Part shown: positions 11,391 through 22,790 of the stretch, one piece after another
Layout of the letters: each line of letters opens with the position of its first letter
Numbering within the stretch: the first letter of the stretch is position 1
DNA from: Stenurella melanura
Taxonomy: Eukaryota; Arthropoda; Insecta; Coleoptera; Cerambycidae
NCBI GenBank assembly: GCA_963583905.1
Contig: OY757310.1
Location: 88,679,546 to 88,743,545 of the forward strand
DNA: 64,000 bases
Direction of reading: 5' to 3'
Translations under genes and position numbers: made by a program
Notes under the pieces: generated by a model
Told to the model about the DNA's origin: nothing
Seen by the model: the letters and a program-made list of their open reading frames with translations, nothing else
The model's database searches: none

Positions 11391-13740
11391 AACACAAATA
11401 CTTTTCTTTCTTGAATAAAGACAGGCCTCCCTTTCCATGTTCTATATTGTTATTATTTTTGGCTGTATTTCTGTTATAAAAGAAACATAGGGGCACTACC
11501 GTTTCTTATTCCTAATGCGTCGCTTTAGATATACTTTTTTACATATTTTCTTTGATTCTCCACGATTTTAAATGATATTATAAATAAATCTCACTTTTTA
11601 TCGACTGTAGCTGGAACTGAAACCAGGGGACGATAGACAGGGATTAGTTTTGTTTGCCACACAACGCTTTCTAATTAAATATGCTACCATCACCAGTAGT
11701 ATGTTGTGCAAAATGCTATTTAAAAACTGCTTTTGTTTGGTTTAATACACAGAATTTGTCATATCCTCGCAGGTTAGGAATTCTATCAATTTATGATAGA
11801 ATTGATAGAGTCCCTCCTCTACGGCTCTATTTTATTCGTCTATTTGAGTTTAGAAAACTTCGAAATATATGTCTGTTTTTAATTTATCGTGTTGTTACTA
11901 AGTTATCGTGATCAAAAAGAGATCCGTCGGATAACTGACCTGTCGATATTTTTCAAATCTTTTTAACAAATATCGTTTCCGTTAATATTTAATATTGCTT
12001 TTCTCAGCCCTTGTGGTTGCTTAATTCATATTGAAACCGGTGTTTTTACAACATACAAAAAATAATAATAATTAAACATGATATGAAGAAAACTGCAACA
12101 ACTGCCTGCTGCTGCAAAATCTAGATTTCGTACTGTAAATATAATGCAACAGAATAAATAAATAAAATGTGATATCTGCCCACGAACTGTATTAAATAGA
12201 TATTTGTGACAATAACTAGTTACTACACTATATTATTTTAAAAAGTGTGTACATAAATGCAAAATTATCAAATACTTCCTAGTCGTTTCATAATACATAT
12301 GTCAGCAAATCATTTGAACAAAACCTTTCCATAATAGTTTTAAAATTTTATTATTAGCAAAGTAGATAAAACCGCTTAAATAATATATTGAATAATTGGT
12401 TACTAATAGAAATAAAAATCCTGCACGCCGAATCAGCAGGAAAGTCGATTCATTCTTTCCATTAAGTATATTTATTCTCTCTGGGGACTGTATGTCCACA
12501 AATTAAATTGGGTACAGTGGATAATAAGCTAACGATTTTGATAGTTGCATGAATTTATTATGTTAGGGGTGTTTTACCCCTGTGTGTTGGGGAACGCGAA
12601 CTGAAGGGCAGGGTTCATGCCGTCAGTAACGGCGGCGCTCGTGGCAACGCGTTGTACTAATTATAGAGAACTGAAAACCTTTGACATCTGACCTGATCCA
12701 CTAACGAGCTATCGACGGGCGTTTTGTTACCCAAATGGCTTCACTAGAAGTGCGTGAGTACATTTTCTGGAATTACACTAATATTAAAATATGACGTCGT
12801 ATCTACAAAAGTAAAACGCCACTAGGAAAGACTCTGTAATTTCACTGGTGTTTTTTAAGATGATATGTAAAATCTCGATACAATTCACTAGAATAGGTCG
12901 ACCGTATTTATAACATTAACGTGTACTAATACTAAGACCATCATGTGTTGTATTTCAGTTGTTTTGAAAATTTGGAGGGGGTTGGAAACTTCTGTGATGC
13001 TAATTACTATTATTATTACTACTTATTTTAATATTCATTAATGGGCACATCCCGTATGTTCATGGTTCGGAAAATCGACGGCATGCACTTCTTACATCTC
13101 GAATTAGTGGCTGAAGATTCCAGAATCATATGTTCTAAGTAACTGAAAAGATTATCGTATTGTACTTGGTTCATCATTTGGTGGTTTTCTAGCATGTCTG
13201 CTCAATCTTAAATTTTTTTCTCAAATGTAATAGTATAACAAAGTTATTGATACAGAAAAAAATTATGACTAGAGAAATGGTCAAAGAAACTAAATAGATA
13301 ACACCAGGTCTTCCATTGTATATGGCATTTTAGATAGTTAACAAAGGATTGTAAAGCTGAGCCTTGTGCATATTTAACAAGTGAAAAAAACTACATTTTG
13401 ATATGCTTTTTGTCCAATTTGTTGGGATAATTCATTATATTTTCAGCAGATGGTCGCAAGATGACTCTGTGCTTTGACATCGTTTATGTTTCTTTTTTGT
13501 TCTTTTTGCATTGACTAAAGTAAAAGCAAACTACATTTTGAAACACGGAAAGGGCATCGGTTCTGTTTTTATTTAGTAAAATAAATGAAAATAAGGAAAT
13601 GAATGATGATATTTTAAATATAACATTACATTGTTTTTTTGCACCTCTATCGCACAGAGAATTTATCAATTTGTAATGTTTTTTTAAATAATTCTATGGA
13701 ATGCATTTTCGTAAATAACTCGTTTATTTTAAGTTTTACG
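11391..13740. other. Non-coding DNA, one weak exon candidate
   Basis: Mostly AT-rich with no recognised gene. An imperfect palindrome CTATCAATT/AATTGATAG lies near 11780-11810. The interval 12560-12753 is CpG-richer than its surroundings and is described separately as a possible first exon. An open frame at 11681-11911 resembles nothing known. Confidence 0.4.
12560..12753 (+). other. Possible 5' leader and first exon of an unknown gene
   Basis: A CpG-rich stretch leads to CAAATGGC, a good start context, with ATG at 12735. Six codons (MASLEV) and one further base follow before a consensus donor, GTGAGT, at 12754. No TATA box or downstream exon was identified, and the protein is too short to recognise. 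It could equally be a piece of a transposon gene: the nested element at 3011-4198 has a similar short ATG exon plus donor. Confidence 0.2.
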
Positions 13741-14600
13741 AAAAAACTCGGTTTTAGATTTTTTGTCCAAAAACGTCCGTGCCTTATATTGGTTATAGAG
13801 ATCGATTGACGAAATAGTTAATTTTCGATTTTTATTTGGAAACTGTTCGGAATTTGTAGAATTTATCAAAAAAATCAAGTTTTCCAGGATTTGTAGATTC
13901 GCTTTTGTTTTGTCAAATTTTTCATAAACGTCAACTAATAGAACTATTTGAGTCCTACAAATGTCATTTTAGAAAATCAAAATCGGACCTTCGGTTCGAG
14001 AGTTATTAATTTTTTTGAAAAATCATACTCGGCCCTGGAAAACATACTTGCGGTCAACGGATTCGGGCCGCCAGCAATAGGCTTGATTTGTGGCCGGGTA
14101 CCTTTGATCCCACCAAGTCTCATCGAAATCGAACAATATTCTGGACAGTTATCGTGCTTCCTAGCCCGATTTCGAGAAAACCAGTTTTTTGCAAAAAAAA
14201 TCAATTTTCGTTTGTTTTTCGACATAGCCTCTAGTATACTTATTTGTAGAGCTTTGCCAGCGGCACCATCTCTTTTTTGAAATATCTCGATCCGACTACC
14301 CGTTACCGAGTTATTCAATTTTTCCCGAAAAACTCGAATCGTCTATAGCGGGTACTTCCGGTTTCCGAACGGAGCCGAGTTTCCGGCGTTAAGGTTTTCT
14401 AAAGACCTCCTATTAACCACCCAAGTTTCATCGCAATCCGAAAACGGATTAAGGGGGCTGGGCGTGACGGACAGACCGACAGACCGACAGACCGACAGAC
14501 CGACAGACAGACAGACAGACAGACCGACAGACCGACTGACCGACGGACGGAATTTTCTAAATTCGCTCTCGAATCGATAGATACGACTTTCACGTCGATC
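13740..14600 (+). repeat. Dispersed repeat ending in a GACA/GACC array
   Basis: About 700 bases of relatively GC-richer sequence contain repeated phrases of the type 'tcatcg(c/a)aatc', 'gagttattaatttttt' and 'gagttattcaatttttcccg'. They are followed at 14465-14550 by GACAGACC/GACAGACA/GACGGACG units. The open frames here on both strands are by-products of the repeat composition. The same kind of array closes the foldback family at 42 and 52 kb, but I could not align the upstream parts. A hairpin CTACATTTT/AAAATGTAG follows at about 14651-14673. Confidence 0.55.
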
Positions 14601-15700
14601 CGACGTTTTTTTCGGGTTTCGACGGTCCACCGGAAAAATGCTAAACGTATACTACATTTTTTTTCAAAATGTAGTAACAAGATAATATATAATTATTAAA
14701 AAAATGGAGTACGGTAAAAAATTCTTTAAGCGGTAATATAGATAAGAGGTTTGAAATAAAACAAAACTAAAATTTATTGAAGAATATGAGTATGAAAAGC
14801 TAAAAAAATACCTCAAAAATCGTAGGACGTAGAATAGTATTATTACGAGAAGATGCTCGGGGCGGAGCTAACGTGCGCGAATATTTTCACCAGTGACAGC
14901 ATGATCTGGGGTAGAAAGATATATGATAATTGTAATCAAATTTTCGAGGTGTAATGCCGTAGATTAAAACTCGTCACACTCTGGTGTTTACCATAAAAAC
15001 ATTTTTCACTGAAAGGTTATATCACTTAAATCAGAAACGGCGAACACAACAAGTACACCCCAGCACAGACTCTGTGACTGAAGATTAACAATGCCACTGG
15101 ATTCGACGTCAAATAAGACGCAATTCACTCTCATTGGCTTAGAATAACGGACACACACAGATTCGTTTATGCGCATATTTTTTGCAGGCATCTTCTCATG
15201 ATAATACTACCCTATACATTATGCATGCGCCATCTTGATTTGAAAAAATTTCGAATATCGTGTAAATTTCGCTTGATTGAGACGAACTCTTTCCACACCC
15301 TATCCTTCATACTCTATCCATCCATTTAGGCACCTAAACATAGTCACATACCTACATGTAGAGATACACCACATCGCATAGTGATTTTTATAAAAAATCC
15401 TAAAGGTCCTGAAAGCCATAAGAATTACCAAAAAAGCAGACATTTGACAAATCAACAATACCGTGTACAATGTCGCTAGTCAGCATGTGAGGGCGACCAA
15501 TCTTGAGCGGTATTGAGAAGGCTAAACAGCAAGTACCAAACATCGAAGGCAAAATACAGTTGACCACATAACACGCTTATCTATTCCAGAGTGTTTTCGA
15601 ACACGTAACAACTGGCAATGTATATAAGCTTAAAATTCGGACTAATATGTCAAGATGTTACTCTAAACCTAACAGTGATGCTCATAATTAAGCAAGACCG
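14601..15700. other. Non-coding DNA, no gene recognised
   Basis: No coding similarity was found. The stretch directly before 15700 may contain the N-terminal linker of the LINE that follows, but the reading is broken and I could not confirm it. Confidence 0.35.
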
Positions 15701-16640
15701 TCTAGATAGGATACGAGCACCTTTTCTCGAAAATGAAGAAGCTAAAGAGGAAGAAAGAAGCATGGAACCAATATTCGTTGTCCATATGAATCCTTCAAGC
15801 CTATTTTAACAGGTGTTGTCGATATTCTACCGATTATAGACAATATCGAAAGCTTCTGGAAGCGTATCGATGAAACGACACATTCGTTCAATAGCGACAC
15901 TCCAGAATTCATCAAGGCTCTCTTCCACATAATTTTTGAAGCGCTAGAAGACCTATGACCAACAATCCGTTCCCTTCAACAAGCCATTTTTAGCAGTAAC
16001 AATATTGCTGCTACGGATTCAGTTAGTATAAATGGTTAGTGGTGGAAGAAATTCCCTTAAACCCACCATCGTCTCGTTCTAGTTTTCAACAGGTGGATTT
16101 ACAAAGGGCAGCAGTTTCTGGATTAGTTTGTCGAGGGACGTACTGCACTCATTTTCATAAACAGGATCTGTCTCATCCAAGGAATTATAATCATTAATCA
16201 CCTGTTTGATATTTACACGTATCCTGTATGCTTGGACACTACAGCAGGTTGACCTAACCTCTTAGCACATAATCGAGCAGTGTGGCGTCAAGAAAGGCAT
16301 AGCGAGTTTTAAAGAGAGCCTGCTGGTAGACTGTTTTATTACGGGACTCTGTGCAGTACAAGAGGAATCTATCGATGGCCTGGATTGACTGGCATGAGAC
16401 ATTTGACACAATTTAACACGAACTGTTACATATACAAAAATATCTTGAGGTAGCAGAACCATTAGCGAGATACATATAATAACTGCTGCTGCTGTGAAAG
16501 GCGGACTTCGTCATAACATTAGGTGTATGTACAGATCGTTATGACAGAGCTGGTAGCTTTCAAAAGGGTTTTCCAGGGAGACTCTTTGAGTCCCCTGTTC
16601 TTTTGTATGTGTACATGACAAGCAGCTTCAATATTCAGTG
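15700..16640 (+). pseudogene. R2/R4-type non-LTR retrotransposon relic (linker and start of reverse transcriptase)
   Basis: The frame is broken but collinear with the R2/R4 group of site-specific LINEs. In order it reads IESFWKRIDETTHSFNSD (about 15838-15890), INGWWKKFP (about 16030), NLSMAWIDWHETFDTI (about 16365-16415) for the first reverse transcriptase blocks, and FQGRLFESPVLLYVYMTSS (about 16570-16625), matching the FQGDSLSPLLFC block of the family. Stops and frameshifts separate the pieces, and the YxDD catalytic block and the endonuclease are missing. The C-terminal tail of the same kind of element lies on the same strand at 19505-19794. That piece could be a separate copy or the far end of this one. 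Confidence 0.6.
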
Positions 16641-17480
16641 ATAAAGTAACTACCGCAGATAACATTACCGAATCTTGTGAGAATGTGTGTTTGGCTATAG
16701 CTATATATTGAACGGGAAAATATGAAACAATTTTACAGGAGCGCAACTATGATCTGCGTACAGATATAGATTTAATTTGCCCACATTGCCGCCCACAGCT
16801 ATCTGCAGCTAAATAATACTCCTTTCACACCTTCCATTAAAAATAGTCCTGCAGAAGACTTAGTGCCAGAAATCTGGAGGTGGAGAAAAGTTCGCTGATA
16901 CCTTCATTCATTATTACCACCTGCCTCACAAATTGCTATGTTTAATTTCAGGCGATTGTAAAAAGGCATACAACTCAACGTGTGTGCGCAGGAAAGCTGG
17001 ATGGAAATGCATTTCAGTTTGAAAAAACAGAAAATTGTACAAATGAGTACAAGCATTTTATTAAAACTTATGAGACATAAACAAATAGATTATTACAGGA
17101 TGAATATGAAACAAGAATGAAGAGAATAATATGAAAGCATTATTTTATTTAGTAACTATGTATCAAAGCTGGCTCAGTCTGTTATTAATATCACAATTGA
17201 AAGTATTAAACTGTGACTGATAATAATCTAAATAACTTAAACACACTATAAATAGATGAAAATTTTAATAAATTTGTTCTTGGAGTAGCTAAATAACAGA
17301 AGGCGTATGAATGAATTTGAAAAGGCGGAACGTTAAAATTTATAGAACTGAGAATATCCAGGCACTCAGTTTGATTTGTTAGAAGTTTATGTAAAAATAA
17401 TACAGAAACGTAGACTCGTCGTGATGCGAAGTCAAATCTAACTAATAAATCAAATTCTGGAGTACCCCTAGGTGGATACT
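16641..17480. other. Non-coding DNA, no gene recognised
   Basis: Reading on from the LINE block, no further reverse transcriptase motifs appear. Nothing else stands out on either strand. Confidence 0.35.
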
Positions 17481-17524
17481 GTCAGCTTTAAAGGAAAGAT
17501 ATCTGTGCAGAAGCAAAAGGTATT

Positions 17525-17998
17525 ATCACGTTGGGCCAAGTCTAGCAAACTTCGGCCAAAGCCAACGTGTGGATGGTAAGTTTGATACGATTGGCCGCGA
17601 ATGGGCCAAGGTTGCCTGTGGTTGCCTCGGTGTCGGTAACTAGTACACAAATTAAAGAAATTTTGGACGGGCTTGAGTCAGATACCAATTCTCGTCCACA
17701 CCTTGGTGCACAAATACCGCCCAACAAACAAATTTGCTTAATAACTCATTTCTACAACAATTTTATTTTGTTGCTATTTTATTACATTTATAAAATTTCA
17801 TTAAAACAAAATAGTTTTATAACATTTGAATTTTGCTTGTTGGGCGCTTACAGTGCACGTATTTTTTTCTATAGTTTGTGTTGCGTTAAAATGGCAGTTT
17901 GGAACAACGATAATATTTTAAAGTTTTTAGGATTATATCAGGGAGAACCTGCGATATGGGACCTGAAAAATAATTGGCTTGAGATTTTGATGAGATAA
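17525..17998 (+). pseudogene. MADF-domain N-terminal fragment, possibly ORF1 of a Harbinger-type transposon
   Basis: An ATG at 17891 opens a 35-residue frame with WNNDNILKFLGLYQGEPAIW, ending at 17998. The W-x(5)-ILKFL-x-LY-x-x-EP-x-IW pattern is the start of a MADF domain (Myb/SANT-like DNA binding), normally about 85 residues, so most of the domain is missing. MADF proteins occur both as host regulators and as the accessory protein of PIF/Harbinger transposons. The sequence upstream (17530-17620) repeats TTGGGCCAAG, GGCCAAAGCC and ATGGGCCAAGG. These could be terminal or subterminal repeats, but no matching 3' end was found. Confidence 0.45.
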
Positions 17999-18194
17999 TG
18001 GAGACTTCTATGGCTGTCATCAGTAGCTAGAAATCTTAAAATAATAGGCAAACGAACTTGAGCTGATATAGCTTTCTCCAATCGGTATCTTTATTTGAAG
18101 TAATTGATCCTATTTTGCACAGGAGAAATTCGACGTCAATTGATGACATCCTACAGAAGTTCTCAAATTAATCATCTTTTAGGTTCTAGGTAGC

Positions 18195-18990
18195 ATTGAT
18201 TTATCGGCCTACGTTTGGATGGTATAATTGTAGACAAATATTTCGACAATTGTTTCAACCAAAATATGGCCCAACTTGTAGCGCCAGTATTACAGTTAAA
18301 TCATATTTTCGATTCCAAACAGTAACATATTCTAATTTTGGCATCACAAAAGCACTACATAGAAGAGAAGATATTAAAGTATCCTTAAAATGCGTTGAAT
18401 TTCTCTTAGTAAAACCTGGATATTTACAGCAATCAGCAGTAATATTATTTAGACACGCAACAAAGGTTAATTTTGAATAAAAATTACTCCGAGGTCCTTA
18501 ATTGACTGCATCTGTTAATTGTTTCACCGTCAATTTTATATGAAAAATATATTGTATTATTCCACTTCGTAGATGTAGTATTACATATTGACACAAGATA
18601 ATCTATTAGGTACATACACCATAAATCAATTCTGGGATATCATGTTATTATTGACAACAACCTTCATCAGAGTTGCACATAATATAAGATCATCAGCGTA
18701 CAGATGAACATTGAACATGAACAAATATCTTTGATAAATGGGATAAATAACAGTGGCCCTAGAACAGAATGCTGTGGATCTTCTAATGTTACTAACATAT
18801 CTATTGATGAGAAGTCATGAAACTGTACATTTAGTTTTTTCACCAACATAGAATTAAAAACGGTGTATAACTTTCATGTAGTGCATCGTTTTGGGACATG
18901 TTTCCTCCAGAGTTTAATCAATGCCCCAGTCAATAAATATGTTATTAGAGGCATCAAAATGAACAACTCTAGGAATGTGTTTCTCTTATC
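18195..18990 (-). pseudogene. LINE reverse transcriptase relic (jockey/CR1-like)
   Basis: On the minus strand the order is DWGID (about 18935), DPQHSVLGPLLFIPFIKDI (18714-18775, equivalent to the PQGSVLGPLLFxLFINDI block), then LYADDL in a shifted frame (about 18680-18700). SIKDLGVIF follows near 18500 and PKLEYVTVW near 18300. These blocks span the palm-to-thumb part of a non-LTR reverse transcriptase. The catalytic YADD is still readable, but frameshifts and stops make it inactive. Confidence 0.7.
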
Positions 18991-19436
18991 CAATTTTTAC
19001 TGCTATTTTTCCTTATTTGACTGACCTAATCCAATAACGTATAACACTTGTCCTTGACTGCCTTATTTAGAGATTCATATGAACATATATGGTGTGATCC
19101 ACTTAATCAATTAATTTTAATTTATATTAATTCTTGACAGTTATACATGGAACAGAAGTTTTACAGAAGTTTTACAAAAAAAATCTCAGTTTATGCACGA
19201 TGGTGAATGGATAACATTTTATTTTCTTATCATTATTTTAATGGGCCTTTTCAGTAGGTGCTGAAATCTTAAATTAAGTAGCTTGAGCTGTTTTTGTTCA
19301 ATGTGTTAGCTTATTTTTACAAACATATATTTATTTCTAGAACGAATTTCAATCGCGCGCTAGTCGATGACGTCACTTTAACTTAGACTACACAGTGAAT
19401 TTAAGTTACAAATGTTGACTGCAATGATACGACGAT

Positions 19437-19479
<43 letters not shown>

Positions 19480-19503
19480 TAATAATAATAGTAATAGTAA
19501 TAG
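19437..19503. repeat. (TAA)n microsatellite, left of the R4-type fragment
   Basis: About 20 units of TAA/AAT, with a few GAT, AGT and AAT variants at the right edge. A second, shorter TAA run lies on the other side of the R4-type fragment (19903-19930), so the microsatellite appears to have been split by that insertion. Confidence 0.9.
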
Positions 19504-19902
19504 TTCTCGGCACCTGCCGAGACAAACATCACCTTGAAGGAGGAGGAGAAACGGACTAAATACCGAGATCTCCGGTATGAGCTCCGAGCGCTATACCCAG
19601 ACTACTCGGTCAAGATGGTCGTCCTGATAATCGGCGTTCTTGGTGGGATGAGGCCTACGCTGCTCTCAGCATTGAAGACCATACCGGCCTGCCAAAAATC
19701 AGCCGAATGGTTGGCAAGTCAAATGCAGAAGGCAGTCGTCTTGGGATCCCTGCGTCTACTTAGGGCACACGATTCTGGAATTTACAACCACTAACCCTGC
19801 GGGATGTGGGGAGTGGTTGTAGATAATTCGCTGGCGCTTCCGCCGTGAGAATATCGGAGACACGGGAGAACTGTCCAGCATCGCTAACGCGAAAAAAAAA
19901 AA
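19504..19902 (+). mobile_element. 5'-truncated R4/Dong-like LINE 3' end inserted in a TAA microsatellite
   Basis: A GC-rich block of about 400 bp sits between two TAA runs and ends in an 11-base A-run. It contains only the last ~97 codons of the LINE frame plus a short 3' UTR, as expected from 5' truncation during target-primed reverse transcription. Dong, an R4-clade element described from silkworm, inserts into TAA repeats, which matches this site. Clade assignment is an inference from the C-terminal sequence and the target. Confidence 0.6.
19505..19794 (+). pseudogene. C-terminal tail of an R2/R4-type retrotransposon polyprotein
   Basis: The uninterrupted frame has no start codon of its own. 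It carries KRTKYRDLRYELRALYP, VLIIGVLGGM and MQKAVVLGSLRLLRAHDS, ending in TAA at 19792-19794. The KYRDL...VVGALG...QKAxLLGxxRxLR order is the extreme C-terminus of R2/R4-group LINE proteins, after the restriction-like endonuclease. No stops interrupt it, so this insertion may be younger than most of the LINE fragments around it. Confidence 0.65.
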
Positions 19903-19930
19903 TAGTAATAATAATAATAATAATAATAAA
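19903..19930. repeat. (TAA)n tract shared with the 3' tail of the minus-strand LINE
   Basis: Read on the minus strand this is the ATT-repeat tail that directly follows AATAAAGGCAATTT, a polyadenylation-signal-like 3' end, of the LINE at 19931-21990. It is therefore likely to be the original LINE tail, which later expanded and was hit by the R4-type element. Confidence 0.7.
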
Positions 19931-20303
19931 TTGCCTTTATTTAGTATTACAATATATAATACCAAGGGCGAAGTCTAGCCCAAGCTACTCTGCTTAACCC
20001 TACCCGAACGCAACATTGATAATATTAACAACAGGTATGCTTAAAACTAAACTATTAATTTTTATTTTTTTACAAAATGTGATAGAAATATTAAAATATA
20101 ATTGTTGTTACAAAATACATGTGAAATAATAGAGAGAAGGGAAAAAAACAAGAACACATATGAGACTAGATGTATATAAAGGGCATTTAGTTGCAAATAC
20201 AACTGAAAAATAACAAAACAGTTAAACAGAGATTTATAAGAGATTAATAACAGACCATACCGTGATAACCAATAATTTCGGTTAACTTTGTGACGTAAAT
20301 GAT

Positions 20304-20502
20304 CTATAGTATGGCTAACGAATCTTAGTCGTTGCGTCATCACTGGTTCGGTAGGGGGCATTAAGCCGACGACGCGACGTTCGGGCTTATTTCGATTTGA
20401 TAAACACAGTACGCGTGCAATAAAGACAGCAGCAGATTGCAATGCTGTGATAAATTCAATTAGTGATGACGCAACAACTAAGATTCGTTAGCCATACTAT
20501 AG
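20304..20502. mobile_element. 199-bp MITE with 40-bp TIRs inside the LINE
   Basis: Arms 20304-20343 and 20463-20502 are inverted repeats with one mismatch. Their outer ends read CTATAGTATGGC and GCCATACTATAG, around a loop of about 120 bp with no coding capacity. It lies within the 3' part of the minus-strand LINE, so it inserted after the LINE. The transposase family that mobilised it is not evident. A TA target duplication is possible within CTATAG. Confidence 0.8.
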
Positions 20503-20668
20503 TAAACAAGGCTGGATAAAATCTAGGCAAGGATATTTGACGAACATTTACGTTATGTAGATGACGTCTAAATAATTTTTTTTCTTGTAAATACGGTGGT
20601 GAAGAACAAATGAGTATGCGTTTAACAATTACTGATGTGTGGTATTTGTATGTATTTTCTAATGTTAG

Positions 20669-21952
20669 CTAGCCAAGTTGATTTATTTTTGCCGAAACTC
20701 TGTCGTATTTTCTTAAACCGTAAACAAATCGACAACAACAATTTTTTTGGAGTCTGCTTTGGGCAATTTTGGTAAGACAGGGATAATATAATGTAATTCT
20801 ATATTTTAAGATTGACAATGCTAGAGTCTCCGTATGTTCCTTGTGTAACTTAAAATTTATAAGTCTTATATTTCTGTATAGCAATATTAAGACAAGATAT
20901 GCTTTTCTGACGAGTAGTGACACATATTCCTCAAATCTTAATCTACAGTCGAAGATAATTCCGGAATTTTTTGCACTATTAATAATTTGGATAGGCTCAT
21001 TATAAATCATTAACTTGAGATGAGTTTTAACTACACGCTCTAAGTGTTTCGGACAGAAAGTAATAACATTGCGTTTACTTGTGTTTAGTTTTAAATTATG
21101 TGAATTAGAGTAATCGGATAATGATTGGCGGTCATGGTTTATGTTGGTGCATGCGATATCGACAAGATGTGGGCCAAAGGAAAACGTTAACTGAGTGTCA
21201 TCTGCAAAGGCTTGTATTACTGAATATTCTACTACATTAAAAATATCAGTATATATAAGGAACAATATTGGCTCCAGGACAGATCCTTGGGGAACTCCAG
21301 ACATTACGAAGGCAATTCTAGAATAAGAGTTGCCGATTACAACTTGCTGGCGACGATTATCTAAATAATATTTAAAGAAATTGATAGACATAGGGTCAAA
21401 ACTGTAATATTCGAGTTTGGAAAGGAGTAAAGCGTGATCGATAGTGTCGACAGCTTTAGAAAAATCAAGAAGTATAGGAGCTGTGGCCAAACCATTATCA
21501 AGAGCTCTAATTATGTTATCAGTAACATTTAGTCGTAGCGCTGAGGTGCTAAGCCCGTTCCTAAAGCCAGATTGCATGTCTGATACAATATTGTTTTCAG
21601 TTACATAATGATACATTTGTATACTAACAATTCTTTCGAGAATTTTCGACATAGCAGGAAGGAATTTGAGAAGTGACGAAGTGATAGTCGGCTTGAAACA
21701 GCAGAAAATGTTCCCAGTCTTAGGTATATTATTTTTTACATTTATCATTTTAAACCACAATTTTCTTCTATTTTCCTCTTTAAGAAGGTAATGAAATGTT
21801 TTGTTTGGCGTATCAACATTATTATTTGAACAGCTTGGCTCTAAATACTCCTTACATATTGTTTTAGCTGGTAAACACAATCCTAACCTAACCTTATAAT
21901 GTCTGATATAATATGACAACTTACAGACCAGTGCACCACTAACGGTTAACAT
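20669..21952 (-). pseudogene. LINE reverse transcriptase, 427 codons open
   Basis: This is the longest open frame in the window. Reverse transcriptase blocks run in order: FLPAMSKILERIVS, MQSGFRNGLSTSAL, APILLDFSKAVDTIDH, SGVPQGSVLEPILFLIYTD, and AFADDTQLTF with the catalytic FADD. Further on are LKLNTSKRNVITF, a GIIFDCRLRF block and thumb sequence SILKYRITLYYPCL. It ends at a TAG where family members have tryptophan (TGG). Past that stop, LTLENTYKYHTS and CSSPPYLQEK continue in frame, so this is a single nonsense change rather than the true terminus. N-terminal sequence before the reverse transcriptase is not recognisable. The enzyme would copy element RNA at a nicked target. Confidence 0.85.
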
Positions 21953-21990
21953 AGCAGCTTTGTAAAATTAAAATATTGGGACGTAATCCA

Positions 21991-22790
21991 AATAGATGTT
22001 TAAGGGGCGCTCTAACTTTCACATTTTTCATATTTTTTCTCTTTGTGAATTAAAACTGTAAATATAATTTAAAAAAATATTGCGATGTTATTTCAATGAG
22101 TACTTATTAATAATATAACAAAAAATACCTACTGAAATAGCCCATTATTAAGAATTTTAACTTCATACTATAAATACAAATGACAATTTTTTAAAAGCAC
22201 TTTCTTATAATAAAAGTTTCCGTGCCATCGTCCGATTGAACATTTATGTTGTTCTTAATCGTTAACAGTCACTAGTACGTGAGTAAATTGATTAATACGT
22301 CAGTACAAATAGCGACTACTGGAAAATTGCATATTTTGCTTGTGAAAAATTACAAACAAATATAATAAAATATATCTTCAGTGTTTAATAATGATAATTA
22401 TCGGAATTTATTATTATATATTCTTCGGTAACGTGTAATTTTATAGTGGAATATATCAGATTGAAATCGTGTACGCCCATAACGAATTTTCAACAATGTT
22501 ATGATATGATATGCAACTGGTCGACTGTAGACTTGATTTGTTGCAATTAAAAAGACATAAAAGTATTTGTCTTTTTAGGTATAACATCAGTAAGGCAATA
22601 AAACTTGTTTTATCCATATTTTTTTCGTTCTGCCTCTGCGCAGATTTAATGCAGAAATAAGAAATATTTATAAAATTTGTTATAAATATTGTGAACATTT
22701 TGTGAGTAGCTAGATATTTTACATAATATTCTAAAATATTACCAAGTTTACAGACTTCCATCTGTTTTAATTTTATTTAAAAAACTTGAC
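21991..22790. other. AT-rich non-coding DNA
   Basis: No feature is recognised. Open frames are short and unlike known proteins. Confidence 0.4.

Larger units (their letters stand above)
19931..21990 (-). mobile_element. 5'-truncated jockey/CR1-like LINE with ATT-repeat tail
   Basis: On the minus strand this runs from the reverse transcriptase coding region through a 3' UTR to AATAAA and an ATT-repeat tail. It is interrupted by a 199-bp MITE at 20304-20502. The endonuclease domain is absent. The simple-repeat tail and motif set fit the CR1/jockey part of the LINE tree, but I cannot place the clade more exactly. Confidence 0.75.

Noticed and set aside
13948..14680. Several open frames of 90-113 codons on both strands with long Ser/Val/Gly/Leu runs
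   Set aside because: They arise from a GACA/GACC array and other repetitive text. The frames overlap on opposite strands and match no protein family.
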